From assembly GCA_934436435.1 (NCBI GenBank), contig CAKSAN010000008.1, positions 62,001-126,000 on the forward strand: a DNA stretch of 64,000 bases, written 5' to 3'. Within the stretch, counting starts at the first letter, position 1; each line of letters opens with the position of its first letter. The stretch comes from an uncultured Acetatifactor sp. Its GTDB lineage: Bacteria; Bacillota; Clostridia; Lachnospirales; Lachnospiraceae. Of the stretch, positions 24,014-32,878 are shown in pieces. A program made the translations under genes and the position numbers. The notes beneath the pieces were generated by a model. That model had not been told where the DNA came from. It was given only the letters and a program-made list of their open reading frames with translations, and did not search any database.

Positions 24014-26641
24014 TTATCTGTGTCTGATAATTTTCATTATCTGTATAAGTACGGTCGGTATCAGGGAGAGCCCTACGATCTGACCGAGTGCCGTCATAGT
24101 CAGATCGGCTACGCTGAATACACTGTGCAGTCCCGGGATGAAGATTACCAGTGCCAGTAAACCGGCTCCTGCGACGAAAGCATAGAGGCTGTATCGGTTC
24201 GAGGCCAGTCCCAGCCGGAAGATGGATTCCTTGCCACGGCAGTTAAAACCATGGAACAATCTGGCCATTGTCAGTGTGGCAAAAGCCATAGTGGAGGCCA
24301 TAGCCGAGCTGTCTGTCAGCCCAATGTGATAAGCTGTCATGGAGGCCACTGCGATCAACAGGCCCTGTGCTATCATCGTAATCACAAAATCCCGGGTGAG
24401 GATTCCTTCCCGTGGATTCCTGGGCTTTTCTTTCAGAAGGTCGTCATCTGCCGGTTCCATACCGATTGCTAGGGCCGGAAGAGAATCCGTCAGCAGGTTG
24501 ATGAACAGCAGATGTACCGGTGCAAGAGGCACAGGAAGCCCCATCAAAGATGTGTATAATACCGTTAATATCCCCGCGGTATTGCCGGACAGTAGGAACA
24601 AAATGGCATTTTTAATATTTCTGTACACATTACGTCCGTTTGCCACGGCCTTGATGATCGTTGCGAAATTGTCATCCGACAGAATCATGTCTGCGGCATC
24701 TTTGGACACCTCTGTTCCGGTAATTCCCATAGCGACACCGATGTCCGCCTTTTTCAATGCAGGAGCATCATTCACACCGTCCCCCGTCATGGATACAATA
24801 TTACCTCTTCGCTGCCATGCTTCCACAATTCGAATTTTGTTCTCGGGAGATACTCTGGCGTAAACGGAGATCTTTGCTATCTGTTCCTCCAGATCCCCGT
24901 CGCTCATAGCATCCAACTCCGCACCTGTCAGTGCGAGGTCTCCCTCTTCGAATATTCCGATTTGGCGGGCGATTGCCACTGCTGTAACCTTGTGATCACC
25001 GGTGATCATGACCGGACGAATGCCGGCTCTCTTAGAATCTGCGACGGCAGCCGCAGATTCCTCTCTGGGAGGATCTACCATAGAGATCAGGCCCAGAAAG
25101 GTATAGCCATACTCCGCATTGACATCAAGGGTTTCTTCCGATTCCTTGTAGGCAAAAGACAACACACGCAGACCATTTTCCGAAAAAAGCTGATTCTGCA
25201 TACGAATTTTTTCCTTTTCCTCCTCAGTCATAGCACGGATGCTGTCGCCGTAGCGCACACAATTACAGCGATCTAAGAGCACATCCACAGCACCCTTGGT
25301 AAGAATCGTAGGCACACCATGCAGCAGGTATTTCGTGCTCATCAGCTTTCTGTCAGAATCAAAAGGTACTTCCTCAAGACGCTGCATATTTTGTCTGAGG
25401 ATATCTTCATGCATATTTACTTCTTTCAAAAGAGATGATGTATCCGCTTCGATCTTTCGAAACATCTCTAAAAGCGCATATTCTGTAGGGTCTCCGATGC
25501 CTTTGCCATCGACGATACTCGAATCATTGTTGAGGACCGCGTTGTAGAGCAGATAACGATGTGTCTGATCCGAAAGATCAAGCTGCTGCGGCTCGTATAA
25601 TTTGCCTTCTATATAAATCTGCTGCACTGTCATTTTATTCTGTGTCAGTGTTCCGGTCTTATCAGAGCAGATGACAGAGACACAGCCCAGGCTTTCCACA
25701 GCTTTGAGATTCTTAATAATTGCATTTTCCTTTGCCATTTTCTGCGTACCAAAGGCCTGCACTATGGTCACAATGGAACTCAGTGCTTCAGGAATCGCAG
25801 CAACCGCCAGGGCTACAGCAAACATCATGGAGTCTAACAGCGTCATCCGACGCTGGATACACAGGCAAAAGACGACAGCGCATATGATCATGATCAGTAT
25901 GGCCAGCCTGCTGCTGAACTTGTCCAGGCTCTCCTGCAGAGGTGTTTTGCGCTCCCGGGCTGCATTCATCAGTCCTGCAATCTTACCCAGCTCCGTCTCC
26001 ATGCCGGTAGCGGTCACCAACATCTCGGCGCGTCCGTAGGTAACCAGACTTCCTGAATACACCATATTTGCCCGGTCAGCAAGTGCCACATCACCCTCGA
26101 TAATGTCATCTGACTTCTCTACATTGGCAGACTCACCTGTCAGAGAGCTTTCATTGACCTGCAGCGAATAGTTGTGCAGGATACGTCCATCAGCCACGAT
26201 CATGTCTCCCGCTTCCAGTATGACAATGTCTCCCGGCACAATATCCTTAGAGGGGATTTCCCGCATCACACCGTCTCTTATGACTTTGGCACCCGGGGAA
26301 GAGAGCTGCCGGAGGCTATCCAGAGAACGTTGTGCTTTTACATGCTGTAGGGTGCCCAGGATGGCGTTTATCACCAGTACCAGCAGGATTACAATGGTAC
26401 TCTCCGTATTGCCTGAGAACATGGAGATCACTGCTGCAATGATCAGGATTACTACCAGCAGATCAGCAAACTGACTGATAAATACTTCCAGTATACTTTT
26501 GCGCCTGCTTTCCTGCAGGATGTTTTCCCCCTTTTCCAGTCGAAGCTCCTCCGCACGGGCAGTACTAAGTCCCTGTTCCGTGACCTGATATTCTTCCATC
26601 AGTTCCTTTACAGAAATATTCCAGTTGTTTTTTTGCGTCAT
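24014..26641 (-). CDS. P-type cation ATPase (Ca2+/Mn2+ type), under a yybP-ykoY riboswitch
   Basis: An 875-residue P2-type ATPase. The cation-transporter N-domain is at the start. The actuator motif TGES is near residue 180. IPEALS is in the M4 ion-binding segment, the phosphorylated Asp327 lies in CSDKTGTLTQNKM, and the hinge is MTGDGVNDAPALKKADIG. A C-terminal helix bundle (six segments) closes it. PMCA/SERCA-like members export Ca2+ or Mn2+; the Mn2+-sensing riboswitch upstream favours Mn2+ export, as for YoaB-type pumps. The start at 26641 follows AAGGAGG. A longer reading to 26695 runs into the terminator hairpin and is rejected. Confidence 0.9.
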   Translation of the reverse strand: MTQKNNWNISVKELMEEYQVTEQGLSTARAEELRLEKGENILQESRRKSILEVFISQFADLLVVILIIAAVISMFSGNTESTIVILLVLVINAILGTLQHVKAQRSLDSLRQLSSPGAKVIRDGVMREIPSKDIVPGDIVILEAGDMIVADGRILHNYSLQVNESSLTGESANVEKSDDIIEGDVALADRANMVYSGSLVTYGRAEMLVTATGMETELGKIAGLMNAARERKTPLQESLDKFSSRLAILIMIICAVVFCLCIQRRMTLLDSMMFAVALAVAAIPEALSSIVTIVQAFGTQKMAKENAIIKNLKAVESLGCVSVICSDKTGTLTQNKMTVQQIYIEGKLYEPQQLDLSDQTHRYLLYNAVLNNDSSIVDGKGIGDPTEYALLEMFRKIEADTSSLLKEVNMHEDILRQNMQRLEEVPFDSDRKLMSTKYLLHGVPTILTKGAVDVLLDRCNCVRYGDSIRAMTEEEKEKIRMQNQLFSENGLRVLSFAYKESEETLDVNAEYGYTFLGLISMVDPPREESAAAVADSKRAGIRPVMITGDHKVTAVAIARQIGIFEEGDLALTGAELDAMSDGDLEEQIAKISVYARVSPENKIRIVEAWQRRGNIVSMTGDGVNDAPALKKADIGVAMGITGTEVSKDAADMILSDDNFATIIKAVANGRNVYRNIKNAILFLLSGNTAGILTVLYTSLMGLPVPLAPVHLLFINLLTDSLPALAIGMEPADDDLLKEKPRNPREGILTRDFVITMIAQGLLIAVASMTAYHIGLTDSSAMASTMAFATLTMARLFHGFNCRGKESIFRLGLASNRYSLYAFVAGAGLLALVIFIPGLHSVFSVADLTMTALGQIVGLSLIPTVLIQIMKIIRHR

Positions 26642-26692
26642 ATGCAAATCCTCCTTCTTTCTATGATGTACCCGGATCCTTTGTTTATCACG

Positions 26693-26735
26693 CAAAAAAG
26701 ACTTTTATTGCACGATAAACATACAATAAAAGTCT
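26693..26735 (-). terminator. Expression-platform terminator of the Mn2+ riboswitch
   Basis: On the minus strand, AGACTTTTATTG (26735-26724) pairs with CAATAAAAGTCT (26710-26699) and runs into six U. It lies between the aptamer and the ATPase start, so antitermination would turn the gene on. Confidence 0.85.
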
Positions 26736-26744
26736 CGTTCCATT

Positions 26745-26847
26745 TCTGTAGAAGTGTACTGCCCGGTTAGCGACGGCCTGTGGCCTCACTAACGTGATGA
26801 CGACCAACACAACATCGGTTGCCCGATGCGAACTACTCCCTAATATT
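26745..26847 (-). ncRNA. yybP-ykoY (manganese) riboswitch
   Basis: The minus-strand leader contains the family landmarks in order: GGGAGUAG near the 5' end, a CGGG-CAA-CCG hairpin, GUCGUCA in the middle and ACCGGGCAGUA near the 3' end. These match the two-loop yybP-ykoY fold as I recall it from the Lactococcus example. The aptamer starts a few bases after the predicted start point and is followed by a terminator. This class binds Mn2+ and usually activates exporters such as P-type ATPases and TerC/MntP proteins. Confidence 0.82.
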
Positions 26848-26853
26848 TGTAAT

Positions 26854-26882
26854 ATCCTAGCATACGCGAGAAATATTGTCAA
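26854..26882 (-). promoter_or_regulatory. Promoter of the riboswitch-ATPase transcript
   Basis: On the minus strand, perfect TTGACA (26882-26877), a 17-base spacer ending in TGC, and TAGGAT (26859-26854). It is an extended -10 promoter with the start near 26847. Confidence 0.82.
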
Positions 26883-27079
26883 ATATAAATTTCTCTGTCG
26901 GGAGAGTGTCAGCCTGAACCGGGGAAGCGTTCCCATTGTGAACGGGGTTCTGAATAGTTACAGTTTTTTAAGAATGGTTGCTATACACAGAATTGTTTTT
27001 TTGATAGAATAGGATCAATAAGAATTCATTTCACAGGAATAAAGTTTGCAGGTTACGGAAAGGCAGGAGGGTTAAAAAG

Positions 27080-27706
27080 ATGGACGAAATGATCAGAAAA
27101 AGAAATGAACAACTGGCAAAAACAGTAATCAAAGGTTTGCAGTCCCGCAACATGTCGGGATACTACGCAGAGGATAAAGAAGCTGCACTGAAACAGGCGT
27201 TGGAGCTGATTCCGGAGGGAAGCACCATTGCCATGGGTGGATGCCACAGTGCCGGAGAGATCGGACTGATCTCTGCTCTGGAAGCAGGCAATTACTACTA
27301 TATTGACCGCTCCAAGATGGATGCAAGAGCCGGGCTGATGGCTGCTTACGATGCGGATATCTTCCTTTCCAGTGCCAATGCCATCACCAGTGATGGCGTT
27401 ATGGTCAATATCGACGGTAACTCCAACCGTGTCTCCTGCATTGCTCAGGGTCCGAGAAAGGTAATCTTCATCGTCGGTATCAACAAGGTCTGCGCAGACT
27501 TAGACAGCGCCATGAAGCGTGCGAGAAATGTGGCAGCTCCTATCAATGCCCAGAGATTCGACATCAAGACTCCCTGCAAGGAGACCGGAAAATGCTTTGA
27601 CTGCAAGTCTCCGGATACCATCTGCTGCCAGTTCCTGATCACAAGATATTCCAGACATACAGACAGAATTCATGTGATCCTTGTAAATGACACCATCGGA
27701 TATTAA
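27080..27706 (+). CDS. LUD-domain (LutC/YkgG-like) protein
   Basis: A 208-residue LUD-domain protein (Rossmann-like, NagB/RpiA/CoA-transferase-like fold). SEEN: IPEGSTIAMGGCHSAGEIGL near residue 50, DADIFLSSANAITSDGVMVNIDG in the middle and RKVIFIVGINKVCADLDSAMKRARNVAAP near the end. LutC is a subunit of the lactate-oxidising complex. Isolated LUD proteins with a Cys-rich tail (CKETGKCFDCKSPDTICC) are common in Clostridia and their role is open. It stands alone, without lutA or lutB, and is 20 bases upstream of the YbaK-like gene. Confidence 0.85.
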   Translation: MDEMIRKRNEQLAKTVIKGLQSRNMSGYYAEDKEAALKQALELIPEGSTIAMGGCHSAGEIGLISALEAGNYYYIDRSKMDARAGLMAAYDADIFLSSANAITSDGVMVNIDGNSNRVSCIAQGPRKVIFIVGINKVCADLDSAMKRARNVAAPINAQRFDIKTPCKETGKCFDCKSPDTICCQFLITRYSRHTDRIHVILVNDTIGY

Positions 27707-27725
27707 ACAGCAAAGGGGAAAAAAC

Positions 27726-28265
27726 ATGGCATTGGAATTACAAAAAGGAAGACCTGCCGATACCACAGGCAGGCTGGACAAAGAAATCCGCAGTTATGAT
27801 TTGTTGGATAGCTTAGGTGTGGAATATGAGCGTGTGGATCATGCACCGGTGATGACGATGGAAGACTGTAAGGAGATCGACGAGATCCTGCAGTCCATGG
27901 TCTGCAAGAATCTGTTCCTGTGCAATCGTCAGGAGACCGCATTTTACCTGTTGATGATCCCAGATACCAAGGTGTTCCATACCAAGGATCTGTCGGCACA
28001 GATCGGTTCGGCAAGACTTTCTTTTGCCAAGCCGGAATACATGGAAAAATTCCTGGATATTACGCCGGGCTCTGTCAGTGTGCTGGGATTGATGAACGAT
28101 ACGGAGCATCAGGTGAAGCTGTTGATCGACGAAGATGTGCTGGACAGTGAATATTTCGGATGCCATCCCTGCATCAATACCTCCAGTCTTCGCTTTCGGA
28201 CGGCGGATCTGGTAGAGAAAATACTTCCGGCAATGGAACATGATTTTGTGAAAGTAAAGCTGTAA
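27726..28265 (+). CDS. YbaK/ProX-type aminoacyl-tRNA deacylase
   Basis: A 179-residue editing-domain protein that hydrolyses mischarged tRNA such as Ala-tRNA-Pro or Cys-tRNA-Pro. YERVDHAPVMTMEDC opens the fold. CKNLFLCNRQETAFYLLMIPDTKVF carries the conserved Lys of the family, and CHPCINTSSLRFRTADL carries the GxxP-like end. ATG 27726 follows AAAGGGGA. The spacing to the LUD gene suggests an operon. Confidence 0.85.
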   Translation: MALELQKGRPADTTGRLDKEIRSYDLLDSLGVEYERVDHAPVMTMEDCKEIDEILQSMVCKNLFLCNRQETAFYLLMIPDTKVFHTKDLSAQIGSARLSFAKPEYMEKFLDITPGSVSVLGLMNDTEHQVKLLIDEDVLDSEYFGCHPCINTSSLRFRTADLVEKILPAMEHDFVKVKL

Positions 28266-28276
28266 AAGGGTCGCTT

Positions 28277-28734
28277 ATGAGAAATCCGTATGAACTTGCC
28301 AAAGATATATTGCTGACCACCGAGCTTTCCGACCGGTTTACCAGCATTGATCTGTATGGCGCTTCCGTCCGCGAGAACGGTGCCGGGGCAGATTCGTCCG
28401 GGCTATATCCGGGTGAAGATTCTGGAGCTTCTGTTGGTAATGACAGAGCTGGACATGAAAGAAGATTTGACGGAGCATGCCCGTTTTACCGAGTCGCAGA
28501 TCGAGATCATCAAGCAGGTACATACTTTTGTGACAGAGCATTTCAGCGAACATCATACCATTGAAGAACTGGCGGAACGCTTCGAAATGTCCCCCACGGT
28601 ATTGAAGAAATGTTTCCGGGGTGTCTATGGGGATTCCATTTATTCCTACCGGAAGCTTTACCGACTGCAGGTGGCGGAACGGCTGCTGAAGGAAAGCAAG
28701 CTTATCGTAGGCGAGATCGCCGCACAGATTTATC
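28277..28734 (+). pseudogene. Remnant of an AraC-family regulator, fused to an ABC gene
   Basis: A start at 28277 (MRNPYELAKDILLTTELSDRF) runs about 35 codons, then the match shifts frame into GQIRPGYIRVKILELLLVM. The first AraC HTH follows (HTIEELAERFEMSPTVLKKCF; GDSIYSYRKLYRLQVAERLL). The second HTH breaks off at KLIVGEIAAQI, exactly where the sequence becomes ABC-transporter sequence in another frame. The middle sensor domain and the last helices are therefore gone. It cannot make a working regulator. Confidence 0.75.
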
Positions 28735-30249
28735 ATGCATTATTTACAATATACGGTAACTTATCTGGGAACCTATCAGGAGAGTGAACGCCGCCGGATC
28801 ACTCTTGCGGAAAAACTGCGGGCCATGCCTCTACGTTTCTTTCAGGAGCACGATCTGTCGGATCTCACCGGCACCATCATGGGAGACTGCGCGGGCTTTG
28901 AGCATGCCTTTTCCCATACAGTACCGCAGTTCTGGGGATCCCTGATCTCCACCGCCATTGTGTGTGTAGCGCTTTTAATCTACGACTGGCGGATGGGGTT
29001 GGCATTGCTGTGGGTGGCTCCGGTAGCTTTTGCCATCGTTCTGTTGTCCCGGAAATTGCAGTCGAGTCTCGGCAGAAAGCATATCGATTCGAAGCTGGCC
29101 ATGGCGGACGGAATTCAGGAATGTCTGGAGACGGTGCAGGACATCAAGGCCTGCAATCAGGAGGAGCAGTATTTGAAAAAGCTGGATGCCAAGCTGGAAG
29201 CTTCCGAAAAGACCCAGATCTCTTCGGAAATGGTAACGGCAAGTCTGGTGACCACCGGGCAGATGTTTCTGCGGCTGGGACTGGCAACAGTCATCGTCGT
29301 GGGAAATGCACTGATGATGAATGGCCAGACCACGTTGTTTTCTTATATCTTATTCCTGATCGCCGCATCCAGACTGTACGATCCGCTGTCCGGTGCCATG
29401 ACGAATATGGCGGAGCTGTTCTCTGTGGACCTGTCGGTGGAGCGTCTGAAAAAGATTCAGGATTATAAGGAAGAAGAGAAGCAGAAAGAATATCGTACCA
29501 ACGGTTATGACATTGCTTTCGACCATGTAAGTTTTGCTTATGAACCCGGCAAACCGGTATTGAAGGATGTTACTTTTACTGCAAAACAGGGTCAGGTGAC
29601 CGCCCTCGTGGGACCCTCAGGCGGAGGCAAGAGTACGGTGGCCAATCTGGCAGCAGGTTTCTATGATGTGAACGGCGGTAAGATCACCCTGGGCGGTATG
29701 GATATCGCGCCGGTGGATTCCGTATCCATGATGAGGGATTTCTCGGTGGTGTTCCAGAATGTTGTATTGTTCAACAATACCGTCATGGAAAATATCCGTG
29801 TCGGCAGAAAAAATGCGACGGATGCAGAAGTCATCGCAGCCGCAAAAGCAGCCCACTGCCATGATTTTATAGAAAAATTGCCCGAAGGCTACCAGACTGT
29901 CATCGGAGAGAACGGCTCCACCCTGTCCGGTGGCGAATGCCAGCGTCTGTCCATTGCCCGCGCCCTCTTAAAGGATGCGCCGGTGATCCTGTTGGACGAA
30001 GCTACGGCCTCCCTGGATGTGGACAATGAGACCGAGATTCAGGAAGCCATCTCCCGGCTGATCAAAGGCAAGACTGTTCTCGTCATCGCCCACAGAATGA
30101 GAACCGTGGAAAATGCCGACAAGATCGTCGTCCTTGCGGACGGTGTCGTGGCAGAGAGCGGCACCCACGCCGAACTTATGCAAAAGAACGGCCTCTATGC
30201 AAGGCTTGTCAGCCTGCAGACCGCGTCTGCGGAGTGGAAATTGAAATAA
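28735..30249 (+). CDS. ABC exporter half-transporter, N-terminally truncated
   Basis: A 504-residue fused permease/ATPase. The match starts inside the membrane domain (LQYTVTYLGTYQESERRRITLAEKLR), so about the first 80-100 residues with two helices are missing. The ATPase is complete: Walker A GPSGGGKST, Q-loop VVFQNVVLFNN, signature LSGGECQR, Walker B VILLDEATASLD, H-loop IAHR. Intact relatives are multidrug or peptide exporters that pair with a second half-transporter. None is next to it. No ribosome-binding site is visible at 28735. It is probably non-functional, because a deletion joins it to an AraC remnant. Confidence 0.75.
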   Translation: MHYLQYTVTYLGTYQESERRRITLAEKLRAMPLRFFQEHDLSDLTGTIMGDCAGFEHAFSHTVPQFWGSLISTAIVCVALLIYDWRMGLALLWVAPVAFAIVLLSRKLQSSLGRKHIDSKLAMADGIQECLETVQDIKACNQEEQYLKKLDAKLEASEKTQISSEMVTASLVTTGQMFLRLGLATVIVVGNALMMNGQTTLFSYILFLIAASRLYDPLSGAMTNMAELFSVDLSVERLKKIQDYKEEEKQKEYRTNGYDIAFDHVSFAYEPGKPVLKDVTFTAKQGQVTALVGPSGGGKSTVANLAAGFYDVNGGKITLGGMDIAPVDSVSMMRDFSVVFQNVVLFNNTVMENIRVGRKNATDAEVIAAAKAAHCHDFIEKLPEGYQTVIGENGSTLSGGECQRLSIARALLKDAPVILLDEATASLDVDNETEIQEAISRLIKGKTVLVIAHRMRTVENADKIVVLADGVVAESGTHAELMQKNGLYARLVSLQTASAEWKLK

Positions 30250-30263
30250 TTTCTCAAATCCTC

Positions 30264-30294
30264 TTGACCTAAAGCCAACTTCAGGTGGTATGCT
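30264..30294 (+). promoter_or_regulatory. MerR-type promoter B
   Basis: TTGACC at 30264-30269 and TATGCT at 30289-30294 with a 19-base spacer. The spacer palindrome is CCTAAAG-CCAA-CTTCAGG, with one mismatch. Same design as promoters A and C. Confidence 0.78.
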
Positions 30295-30343
30295 ATAAGG
30301 TAGAGAAAGAGAACCCAGAAGTTGACAGAAGGGAGAAGAGAGA

Positions 30344-31464
30344 ATGTATTTTGAGGAAGTGAAGAAGAATTTCGGCTTCGGCTGTATGAGACTTCCCATG
30401 ATGGAGAACGGAACAGACGTCGATATTGCCGAGACCACGAAGATGGTGGATACTTTTCTGGAGCAGGGCTTCAATTATTTTGATACCGCCCATGGATATC
30501 TGGGCGGGAAAAGCGAGCTTGCCATAAAGGAATGTCTTACCGGCAGACATAAAAGAGAAGAATATATCCTGACGGATAAGCTGACCATGCCGTATTTTAA
30601 CAAGCAGGAGGACATCCGGCCTTTCTTCGAGAGTCAGTTGGAAGCCTGCGGGTGGAATATTTTGACTTTTACCTGATGCACGCCCAGTCCAAGGATATTT
30701 TCGCACATTTCAAAAAGTGCCGTGCATACGAGACCGCACTGGAATTAAAGGAGGAGGGCAAGATCCGTCATTTCGGAATCTCCTTCCACGACAGAGCGGA
30801 AGTGCTGGAGGAGATTTTGCAGGAGTATCCCCAGATCGAGGTGGTACAGATCCAGTTTAACTATGTGGATTATGAAGATCCCGCCGTACAGAGCAGAAAA
30901 TGCTACGAGGTCTGCCGGAAATACAACAAGCCCATGATCATCATGGAGCCGGTAAAGGGTGGAAATCTGGTAAATCTGCCTGCGGATGCAAAGCAAATTC
31001 TGGATGACCTGCATGGCACCGGCAGCACCGCCAGCTATGCGGTACGTTTTGCCGCCAGCTTTGAAGGCGTCATGATGGTGCTCTCCGGCATGAGCAATCT
31101 GGAGCAGATGCAGGACAACTTAAGCTACATGAAGGATTTCCAGCCTCTGGATGAGACCGAGATGGCAGCAGTCAGGGCTGTGGCCGATGTTTTCCACTCT
31201 AAGCACATGATCCCCTGTACTGCATGCCGTTACTGCATTGAGGGATGCCCGAAGAAGATCTCCATTCCGGACCTGTTCGCCTGCATGAACGCCAAGACCG
31301 TATTCCACGACTGGAACGCGGACTATTACTACAGCAACGTACATACCGTGCACAACGGCAAGGCCAGCGAATGTATCCGCTGTGGTAAGTGCGAAAAAGT
31401 ATGCCCCCAGCATTTACAGATCAGAGAACTGTTACAGGATGTGGCAAAAGAATTTGAAAAATGA
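30344..31464 (+). pseudogene. Aldo/keto reductase with 2x[4Fe-4S] tail, broken by a one-base frameshift
   Basis: The 5' half (MYFEEVKKNFGFGCMRLPMM, DTAHGYLGGKSE) stops early, and the 3' half continues in another frame (EYFDFYLMHAQSKD). Restoring one G in the G-run near 30648-30652 joins them into one ~373-residue protein. The tail has two ferredoxin-like clusters, CTACRYCIEGCP and CIRCGKCEKVCP, as in the predicted aldo/keto reductases of the ferredoxin-linked group. It is driven by MerR-type promoter B. If the deletion is real, the gene is dead; a sequencing or assembly error is the alternative. Confidence 0.82.
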
Positions 31465-31477
31465 CAGTTCCGCCATG

Positions 31478-31530
31478 AAAATATCCGGGAGCAAAATCGT
31501 GCCTGCATGAGTTTGTGATCGGATATTTTT
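31478..31530 (+). terminator. Intrinsic terminator after the aldo/keto reductase
   Basis: AAAATATCCG at 31478-31487 pairs with CGGATATTTT at 31520-31529 and ends in a T-run. Confidence 0.75.
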
Positions 31531-31542
31531 ATGAGATGGATA

Positions 31543-31573
31543 TTGACCTAAAGTCAACTTTAGGTATTATAAT
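31543..31573 (+). promoter_or_regulatory. MerR-type promoter C
   Basis: TTGACC at 31543-31548 and perfect TATAAT at 31568-31573 with a 19-base spacer. The spacer palindrome is CCTAAAG-TCAA-CTTTAGG. It is the strongest of the three copies. Confidence 0.85.
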
Positions 31574-31608
31574 GGCATCATCAAGATACAGATTTGGAGG
31601 TGTCATCT

Positions 31609-32079
31609 ATGAAAAAGAGATTAGTAGCTTATTTTAGTGCAAGCGGAGTGACGAAAAAGGTCGCTGAAATGGTAGCAGGCGCTGCTGACTGCGATCTTTA
31701 TGAGATCACACCCAAAGTACCGTACACGACCGCTGACCTGAACTGGATGGATAAAAAATCCAGAAGCAGCGTGGAGATGAGTGACAAGACCATCCGCCCG
31801 GAGATCGCCGGAGCAGAACTGGATGTGAGCGCTTATGACGAGATTCTGATCGGCTTCCCGATCTGGTGGTATGTTGCGCCTACGATCATCAATACTTTTC
31901 TGGAAAGCCATGATTTTGCGGGCAAGAAGATTATCCTCTTCGCCACTTCCGGAGGAAGCGGTTTCGGCAACACCGTAAAAGAATTGCAGCTGTCTGCACC
32001 CGGTGCCGAGATCGTGGAAGGAAGAGTCCTGAACCGTGCCACACAGCAGCAAGTCAAAACCTGGGTAGAAGAATTATAA
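31609..32079 (+). CDS. Flavodoxin-like protein
   Basis: A 156-residue FMN-binding flavodoxin (KKRLVAYFSASGVTKKVAEMV is the FMN phosphate-binding loop; IGFPIWWYVAPTIINTFLE and FATSGGSGFGNT follow). Proteins of this subtype act as electron carriers or quinone-type reductases. The start at 31609 follows GGAGGTG; an earlier in-frame start is unlikely. It is the first gene behind MerR-type promoter C and lies 15 bases before the decarboxylase-cupin gene. Confidence 0.9.
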   Translation: MKKRLVAYFSASGVTKKVAEMVAGAADCDLYEITPKVPYTTADLNWMDKKSRSSVEMSDKTIRPEIAGAELDVSAYDEILIGFPIWWYVAPTIINTFLESHDFAGKKIILFATSGGSGFGNTVKELQLSAPGAEIVEGRVLNRATQQQVKTWVEEL

Positions 32080-32094
32080 GGAGTGTACGAGATA

Positions 32095-32862
32095 ATGGCA
32101 AAGATCACACAGACAGCAGGCAGAAACGCACTGGGAGAATTTGCTCCCGAGTTTGCACATTTTAATGACGATGTTCTCTTCGGAGAGAACTGGAACAATC
32201 AGGATATCGATGTCAAGATCAGAAGTATCATCACCGTAGTGGCGTTGATGGCTTCCGGCATCACCGATTCTTCCCTGAAATTCCATTTACAGAACGCGAA
32301 GGCTCACGGCGTGACCCAGAAGGAGATCGCAGCGGTCATCACTCATGTGGCTTTCTACGCAGGCTGGCCCAAGGGCTGGGCAGTCTTCAATCTGGCAAAG
32401 GAAGTATGGAGCGTGAACGAGGGAGACCTTCCCTACGAAGATGAGGCCATGAGAGCCCATGCAAAAGAAATGGTATTCCCCATCGGTGCTCCCAACGAAG
32501 CGTTTGCACAGTACTTCATCGGCAAGAGCTACCTTGCCCCCGTATCCACCAGTTAGGTGGGAATCTTCAACGTCACCTTCGAGCCCGGCTGCCGTAACAA
32601 CTGGCATATCCATCATGCAAAGAGTGGTGGCGGACAAATTCTGGTCTGCGTAGCCGGCCGCGGTTACTATCAGGAAGAGGGCAAGGAAGCCATTGAAATG
32701 AAACCCGGCGACTGCATCAATATCCCCGCCGAAGTAAAGCACTGGCACGGCGCCGCACCGGACAGCTGGTTCAGCCACCTTGCAGTAGAAGTCCCCGGCG
32801 TGGAGACCTCCAACGAATGGTGCGAGCCGGTATCTGAGGAACAGTACGGCACATTAAAATAA
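32095..32862 (+). pseudogene. Carboxymuconolactone decarboxylase-like + cupin fusion, split by an in-frame TAG
   Basis: The first part (32095-32556) is a CMD/AhpD-like domain (VKIRSIITVVALMASGITDSSL, THVAFYAGWPKGW). The same frame goes on after the stop, without a shift, into a cupin (WHIHHAKSGGGQ; GDCINIPAEVKHWHG), ending at 32862. The stop is a TAG at 32554-32556, where CAG (Gln) would fit (STS-stop-VGIFNVTFEPG). Intact fusions of this sort are known in Clostridia. The gene is probably inactivated by one base change, or makes two separate polypeptides if translation restarts at the GTG 32557, for which no ribosome-binding site is seen. Confidence 0.8.
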
Positions 32863-32878
32863 AATTAGTAGTATGGCT

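Noticed and set aside
28735..30249. The ABC gene as a complete exporter.
   Set aside because: The match starts inside the membrane domain, no ribosome-binding site is present at its first ATG, and AraC sequence abuts it directly.
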